From Pseudovibrio sp947494035 (GTDB taxonomy: Bacteria > Pseudomonadota > Alphaproteobacteria > Rhizobiales > Stappiaceae), in contig CANLTN010000008.1 of NCBI GenBank assembly GCA_947494035.1, positions 62,001-126,000 of the forward strand: 64,000 bases of DNA, read 5' to 3'. Position numbers and translations under genes: made by a program. Position 1 is the stretch's first letter. Every line of letters starts with the position of its first letter. Below are positions 60,494-64,000 of this stretch, one piece after another. The notes beneath the pieces are model-generated. The model worked only from the letters and a program-made list of their open reading frames with translations, did not search any database and was not told the DNA's origin.

Positions 60494-61503
60494 GCCGTCG
60501 CCGTTTCAAGCACATGTGTCAGACGCTCGAGCAGAGCGTCTGGGTCTTCGATCTTCATTTCCACTTCCAGAACACTCGCCAGGTTTGCCAGTCGTGCGAT
60601 GGACTGCTCTTCGCGGCCATTGAGACGCACATAGTCCTTGGTGGTGGTGATTGGCAGTAGGTCCTGTTCCTCTGCAACACGTAGGATCCGGCGCGCATCT
60701 TCCTTGGTGAAATAGTGATGATCCGGAAAAGCCATGGTTTCCACGACCGTTGCCCCCGCTTCCTTCAGACTGGCGAAGAGTTTTTCGGGCCGTCCAATAC
60801 CTGCAAACGCCAAAACACGTTCACCTTCCAGAGCATCAGCCGAGACAGGCCGGATTGCGGCGTGCATCAGGTCAATACCGGCTTGCTGAGCTTGTTCTTG
60901 CTGCTTAGCGCTCGCCTCGCCATCCCCGACCACCATCAACAGGCCAACCCGCTGCAACTGTTTCTTAAAGGGCATCCTCAAAGGGCCTGCGGGAATGCAT
61001 CTGGAATTGCCAACGCCGGTCTTGGCGTCCAGCAGGACGATGGAAAAATCCTTATGCAGGGACGGGTTTTGAAAGCCGTCATCCATGATGATGACTGAGA
61101 TGTCCCCTTGCTCCAACAGCTTAGCACCAGCTGTGCGGTCAGCGGAGATCACTGTCGGGCCGCGGCGCGCCAGTAAGAGAGCTTCGTCACCAACTTCCAT
61201 GGCGGCATGTTTGGTCGGCTCAATTAACAGCGGGCCTTTGTGGGTCCCGCCATATCCGCGCAGGAGAAAGCCGGGCTTGTGCCCTGCCTCTTTCAGAAGA
61301 GTGTTCAGCGCCAACGCAAATGGTGTTTTGCCCGTGCCTCCGGCTGTGAAATTGCCGATGCAGATGACAGGTTTGCGGGCTTTGTACCTTGGGATGTACC
61401 TGAAGCGCCGTGCTGCCAAATAGCCATAGAGGGCACCGAACGGACTTAGGAGTTTAGATTGCCATGTTCCGTTTTGCGTCCACCAGAAGTCAGGAGCGTT
61501 CAT
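60490..61503 (-). CDS. lpxK: Tetraacyldisaccharide 4'-kinase
   Basis: A 337-residue inner-membrane-associated kinase that phosphorylates the lipid A disaccharide at the 4' position. The Walker A motif is GNFTAGGTGKT at 50-60, the family's special form, with LRGYGG at about 80 and DDGFQNPSLHKDFSIVLLD near 141. The start is 3 bases after the waaA stop. With waaA and the acyltransferase gene it forms a compact lipid A assembly operon. Confidence 0.95.
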   Translation of the reverse strand: MNAPDFWWTQNGTWQSKLLSPFGALYGYLAARRFRYIPRYKARKPVICIGNFTAGGTGKTPFALALNTLLKEAGHKPGFLLRGYGGTHKGPLLIEPTKHAAMEVGDEALLLARRGPTVISADRTAGAKLLEQGDISVIIMDDGFQNPSLHKDFSIVLLDAKTGVGNSRCIPAGPLRMPFKKQLQRVGLLMVVGDGEASAKQQEQAQQAGIDLMHAAIRPVSADALEGERVLAFAGIGRPEKLFASLKEAGATVVETMAFPDHHYFTKEDARRILRVAEEQDLLPITTTKDYVRLNGREEQSIARLANLASVLEVEMKIEDPDALLERLTHVLETATA

Positions 61504-61506
61504 GGT

Positions 61507-62796
61507 TCACTCCTCCCCGATTTCAACGCGGGCCACAGGCAGATACGGCTGCAGCTCGAGCTGGGTTGCAGCGAGGGCTCCGCGGCCGGATTCCACGAGT
61601 GCCTTTGCGGCGTCAGCGCGTTTTTGAACTTCATCTGGATTTTGCAGCAGGCTCTCAATCTGAGCTGCCAACTCGGCTGCGTTGTGCACAAGGAGCACTC
61701 CGCCTTCTTTCGCAAAGTGGCGGTAGATCCATGCGAAGTTATGGGTGTGAACTCCGGAAAGGATCGCACAGCCGACCTGAGCGGGCTCCAAAAGGTTATG
61801 CCCACCAACTGCCGTGAAGGAGCCGCCCATGAAAACAATTGGCGACACACGGTAAAACAATCCCAGCTCGCCAAGGGTATCAGCGATATAGATATCAGTT
61901 TTGTTGGTCAGGGCTTCGTCTCTGGAGCGCTGCGCGCAAACAAGGCCCATCTGCTCCAACTCACTACGGATTTCCTGAGCGCGAACCGGATGTCGGGGAA
62001 CAATGATTGTGAGCAGGCGATCAAACTTCTGCTTCAGCTCCAGATGAGCCTTGGCAACTTCGACCTCTTCCTCCGGGTGAGTGCTGGCTGCCAGCCACGT
62101 TGGGCGCCCTTCGAGCTGATCTTTGAAGGCAGCAAGTTCCAACGGATCACTGCTTGGGATATTGCCATCGAACTTGATGTTGCCTGTGGCGCTGACACGC
62201 ACTGCGCCCAGTTGCTTGAACCGTACCGCATCCTCATCAGATTGGGCTAAAACACAGTCAACAGTTCCGAATACGGAGCGTGCGAAGGACGGCACGCGGT
62301 TCCAGTTTGCATAAGAGCTTTCAGACATGCGCGCGTTGACAATGATCAGCGGGATCTGGCGCTTTTCCAGCTCGTGAAATGTTGCAGGCCAGATTTCGGA
62401 TTCCACTGTAATTGCCAAGCAAGGCGACCAGTGGTTTAAAAATCGTTTGATGTTGCCGCGGGTGTCGTAGGGCACGAATTGATGGATCACGCCGTCAGGG
62501 GCTGATGCCTCGACAACCTGTGCGGACGTGAGTGTCGCTGTTGTCAGAAGGACTTTTGACCCAGCCTCAACCACCTGTCTTGCCAGTGGCAGAACAGCAT
62601 TGGCTTCACCCACACTTGCAGCGTGGATCCAGATCACGTTTCCAGCAGGACGTGCTTTGGAGGAAACCCCGAACCGTTCGCCTTTGCGGCTTTGATCTTC
62701 CTTGCCCTGACGCGCGCGTAACTTGTACAAACCAACAAGCAGCGGCGCAGCCAGACGACCGAGACCCTGATAGACTCTGAAGATCACTGAACTCAT
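61507..62796 (-). CDS. waaA: Kdo transferase (3-deoxy-D-manno-octulosonic acid transferase)
   Basis: A 429-residue GT30-type enzyme that adds Kdo from CMP-Kdo to lipid IVA. The N-terminal domain has RKGERFG and WIHAASVGEANAV (56-68), where the SVGE glutamate is the catalytic base. The C-terminal GT-B half shows ASTHPEEE, IVPRHPVR and FMGGSFTAVGGHNLLEPA, the last being the CMP-Kdo phosphate-binding block. One N-terminal hydrophobic segment anchors it to the inner membrane. It lies between the acyltransferase gene (21-base gap) and lpxK (3-base gap). Confidence 0.96.
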   Translation of the reverse strand: MSSVIFRVYQGLGRLAAPLLVGLYKLRARQGKEDQSRKGERFGVSSKARPAGNVIWIHAASVGEANAVLPLARQVVEAGSKVLLTTATLTSAQVVEASAPDGVIHQFVPYDTRGNIKRFLNHWSPCLAITVESEIWPATFHELEKRQIPLIIVNARMSESSYANWNRVPSFARSVFGTVDCVLAQSDEDAVRFKQLGAVRVSATGNIKFDGNIPSSDPLELAAFKDQLEGRPTWLAASTHPEEEVEVAKAHLELKQKFDRLLTIIVPRHPVRAQEIRSELEQMGLVCAQRSRDEALTNKTDIYIADTLGELGLFYRVSPIVFMGGSFTAVGGHNLLEPAQVGCAILSGVHTHNFAWIYRHFAKEGGVLLVHNAAELAAQIESLLQNPDEVQKRADAAKALVESGRGALAATQLELQPYLPVARVEIGEE

Positions 62797-62817
62797 GGGA
62801 CCCAGTTCTGCCAGTGT

Positions 62818-63516
62818 TTATTTTTTGCCCGACTTGGCGATTGCGTAAGCTCTTTCAGTCACTTCGTTCATCTGATCTTCCAGATGCTGACGAAGTTCCT
62901 CAAGCTTTTCATCGTCTGCATCAGGCGGCACGGTGATAAGATCGCCTAAACATAGCGCAATCCGGCTGAACGGCAAATTGATAGAAGCCTTATCCCAAGT
63001 ATCAAGGTCGTAATGACGACTAGTGGCTACCGCGGATGGTAGAATTGGCCGACCGGAATGTTTGGCAAGCTGGATGATGCCTTTCCCGACCTTGCGCGCA
63101 GGGCCTTTGGGAACGTCTGCGGTCAGTGCAACGCAGGCACCTTCTTTGAGTGCACGCAAAGCTTCGATAAAGCCACGCATACCCCCACGCTTTCTGATCT
63201 GTGAGGCCCGTTGCGCACCGGAGGCGCGGATCAGACCGATCCCCAGTTTTTTTACGCAAACTGCCTGCATTTCACCATCAGCGCTACGGGAAATCATAAC
63301 CCGCACGTCCCAGCCTTTCGGGACGCCAAAGGGGCACATGAAATGTTGACCGTGCCACATGGACGCGATGTAGGGAACCTGATCCTTGGTGTCCTCAAAG
63401 AAGTCAGGAGGATCCTGCGTAAAACTACTCGTTTTACGCACCAGGAGCAGGTAATACGCCATAGCATACCCCACCAGCTTAATAGCCAGCGGGTGTTTGC
63501 CTAGTTTTTTCAACAT
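62818..63516 (-). CDS. DUF374 lysophospholipid acyltransferase-like protein
   Basis: A 232-residue protein with a hydrophobic N-terminal segment (AIKLVGYAMAYYLLLV, about 10-25) and the DUF374 marks IASMWHGQHFMCPFG, RSADGE, RGGMRGFIEALRALKEG and ALTADVPKGPARKVGKGI. The family belongs to the LPLAT superfamily and may place acyl chains on lipid A precursors. TTG 63543 and ATG 63516 are both possible; ATG is used although its ribosome site is weak. The position upstream of waaA and lpxK is conserved in Rhizobiales. Confidence 0.88.
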   Translation of the reverse strand: MLKKLGKHPLAIKLVGYAMAYYLLLVRKTSSFTQDPPDFFEDTKDQVPYIASMWHGQHFMCPFGVPKGWDVRVMISRSADGEMQAVCVKKLGIGLIRASGAQRASQIRKRGGMRGFIEALRALKEGACVALTADVPKGPARKVGKGIIQLAKHSGRPILPSAVATSRHYDLDTWDKASINLPFSRIALCLGDLITVPPDADDEKLEELRQHLEDQMNEVTERAYAIAKSGKK

Positions 63517-63563
63517 TTCACAGGCCCATATTGTTGCGGGCAAAACTCCGCGAGGCGCAGTAC

Positions 63564-63806
63564 TTACTTGGTTTCTGAGCAGGGATCAAGCAAGCGGTGC
63601 ATGTGCACGATAAAGTAACGCATCAGAGCATTATCAACGGTGCCTTGCGCCTTTGCTTTCCACGCAACATGCGCTTCTGCATAGTTCGGGTAAATCCCTA
63701 CAATGTCCAGATCTTTGAGATCCTTGAAGCGAACATTACTGATATCTTCTAATTCGCCACCAAACACGAGATGAAGTAGCTGTTGATTTTCTTCTTGAGC
63801 ACTCAT
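63564..63806 (-). CDS. DUF4170 protein
   Basis: An 80-residue protein with HLVFGGELEDI near the start and IVGIYPNYAEAHVAWKAKAQ in the middle, then FIVHMHRLLDP at the end. This matches DUF4170, a short alphaproteobacterial family found between the inositol-monophosphatase-type gene and the lipid A genes. Function unknown. No catalytic motif is evident. Confidence 0.86.
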   Translation of the reverse strand: MSAQEENQQLLHLVFGGELEDISNVRFKDLKDLDIVGIYPNYAEAHVAWKAKAQGTVDNALMRYFIVHMHRLLDPCSETK

Positions 63807-63856
63807 GGTGTTCGCTCACCTTCTTCACAAACAGTCAGACCGGAACCCCGTAAGGA

Positions 63857-64000
63857 TTAGCCCCCTTCGGAGATTCCCTGAAGCCTTTTAAACAATTTGG
63901 CAGAAGATGCCACTAGTCCGGGGTGATTTGTTCTCGTTTTATTGTAGTAGAGGGTTGATCCAGACAGGTCTACCAATTGCCCACCCGCCTCGCTGATTAT
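63857..64000 (-). CDS. Inositol-monophosphatase-family protein, C-terminal fragment
   Basis: The last 47 codons before a TAA, with the 5' end beyond the window edge. The segment begins IISEAGGQLVDLSGS and then YYNKTRTNHPGLVAS, which fits the C-terminal part of inositol monophosphatase and CysQ-type (3'-phosphoadenosine 5'-phosphate) phosphatases. The metal-binding motifs lie outside the window. Position upstream of DUF4170 agrees with Rhizobiales gene order. Confidence 0.75.
   Translation of the reverse strand: MISEAGGQLVDLSGSTLYYNKTRTNHPGLVASSAKLFKRLQGISEGG

Noticed and set aside
1..64000. CRISPR, IS element, prophage, tRNA or rRNA genes
   Set aside because: Intergenic regions were read for arrays, transposases, inverted terminal repeats and tRNA-like folds; none was found.

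Overview
The window reads as a chromosomal segment of an alphaproteobacterium of the order Hyphomicrobiales (Rhizobiales), plausibly a marine Stappiaceae/Pseudovibrio-type organism; the genus is a guess. The order rests on gene content: a stand-alone Fo operon with paired b and b' subunits, the cell-cycle methylase CcrM with a CtrA-like promoter, an aa3 cytochrome oxidase cluster with the small CoxF protein, and the lineage families DUF2093, DUF4170 and DUF374 around lpxK/waaA. Both ends are cut: the 3' end of rnhB on the left and the 3' end of an inositol-monophosphatase-family gene on the right. No rRNA, tRNA, CRISPR array, IS element, prophage or toxin-antitoxin locus was seen.

Layout. 0-4.7 kb: rnhB end, an SDR oxidoreductase, a phosphotransferase, then the reverse-strand Fo operon atpI-B-E-F'-F with a clear promoter. 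4.8-11.8 kb: smc, a Tat-type DsbA-like oxidase, a lipoprotein, DUF721 and mutY. 11.8-17.9 kb: AMP nucleosidase, a periplasmic glycerophosphodiesterase, a DJ-1/PfpI protein, ccrM, and an orphan gene whose Shine-Dalgarno sequence lies in a perfect hairpin. 18-22.5 kb: tyrS, a HAD phosphatase and two glycosyltransferases (GT11, GT61) that look accessory. 22.7-27.8 kb: the glycine cleavage operon gcvT-H-PA-PB behind a tandem glycine riboswitch. 27.9-32.5 kb: a lipoprotein, then ispH-thrB-rnhA and a lipid-kinase-like gene, then a PilZ protein. 32.6-42.8 kb: a D,D-carboxypeptidase, a 7TM-PAS-GGDEF-EAL protein, an acetyltransferase, an M16 peptidase overlapping thrC, YqgE, a DsbD-alpha-like protein and a peroxiredoxin. 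42.8-49.8 kb: the cytochrome c oxidase cluster (ctaC, ctaD, a 46-codon ORF, ctaB, CoxF, ctaG, ctaE, DUF983, SURF1). 50-58.2 kb: an IalB-type protein, DinB, tldD, a transglutaminase-like protein and two tandem Kef-type antiporters. 58.3-64 kb: a MerR-MATE pair, DUF2093, and the lipid A/Kdo genes lpxK, waaA, a DUF374 acyltransferase, DUF4170 and the cut IMPase gene.

Most of the window is core metabolism: energy conversion (Fo, aa3 oxidase and its assembly factors), one-carbon and threonine metabolism, isoprenoid synthesis, DNA repair and chromosome structure, and outer-membrane lipid synthesis. The least explained elements are regulatory RNA or DNA structures and small genes: the SD-sequestering hairpin before the orphan gene at 17157, the CtrA/GANTC cluster before ccrM, the hairpin in the tyrS leader, the hairpin between gcvH and gcvPA, the perfect 2 x 19 bp repeat abutting the dinB start, and the 46-codon ORF coupled to ctaB.
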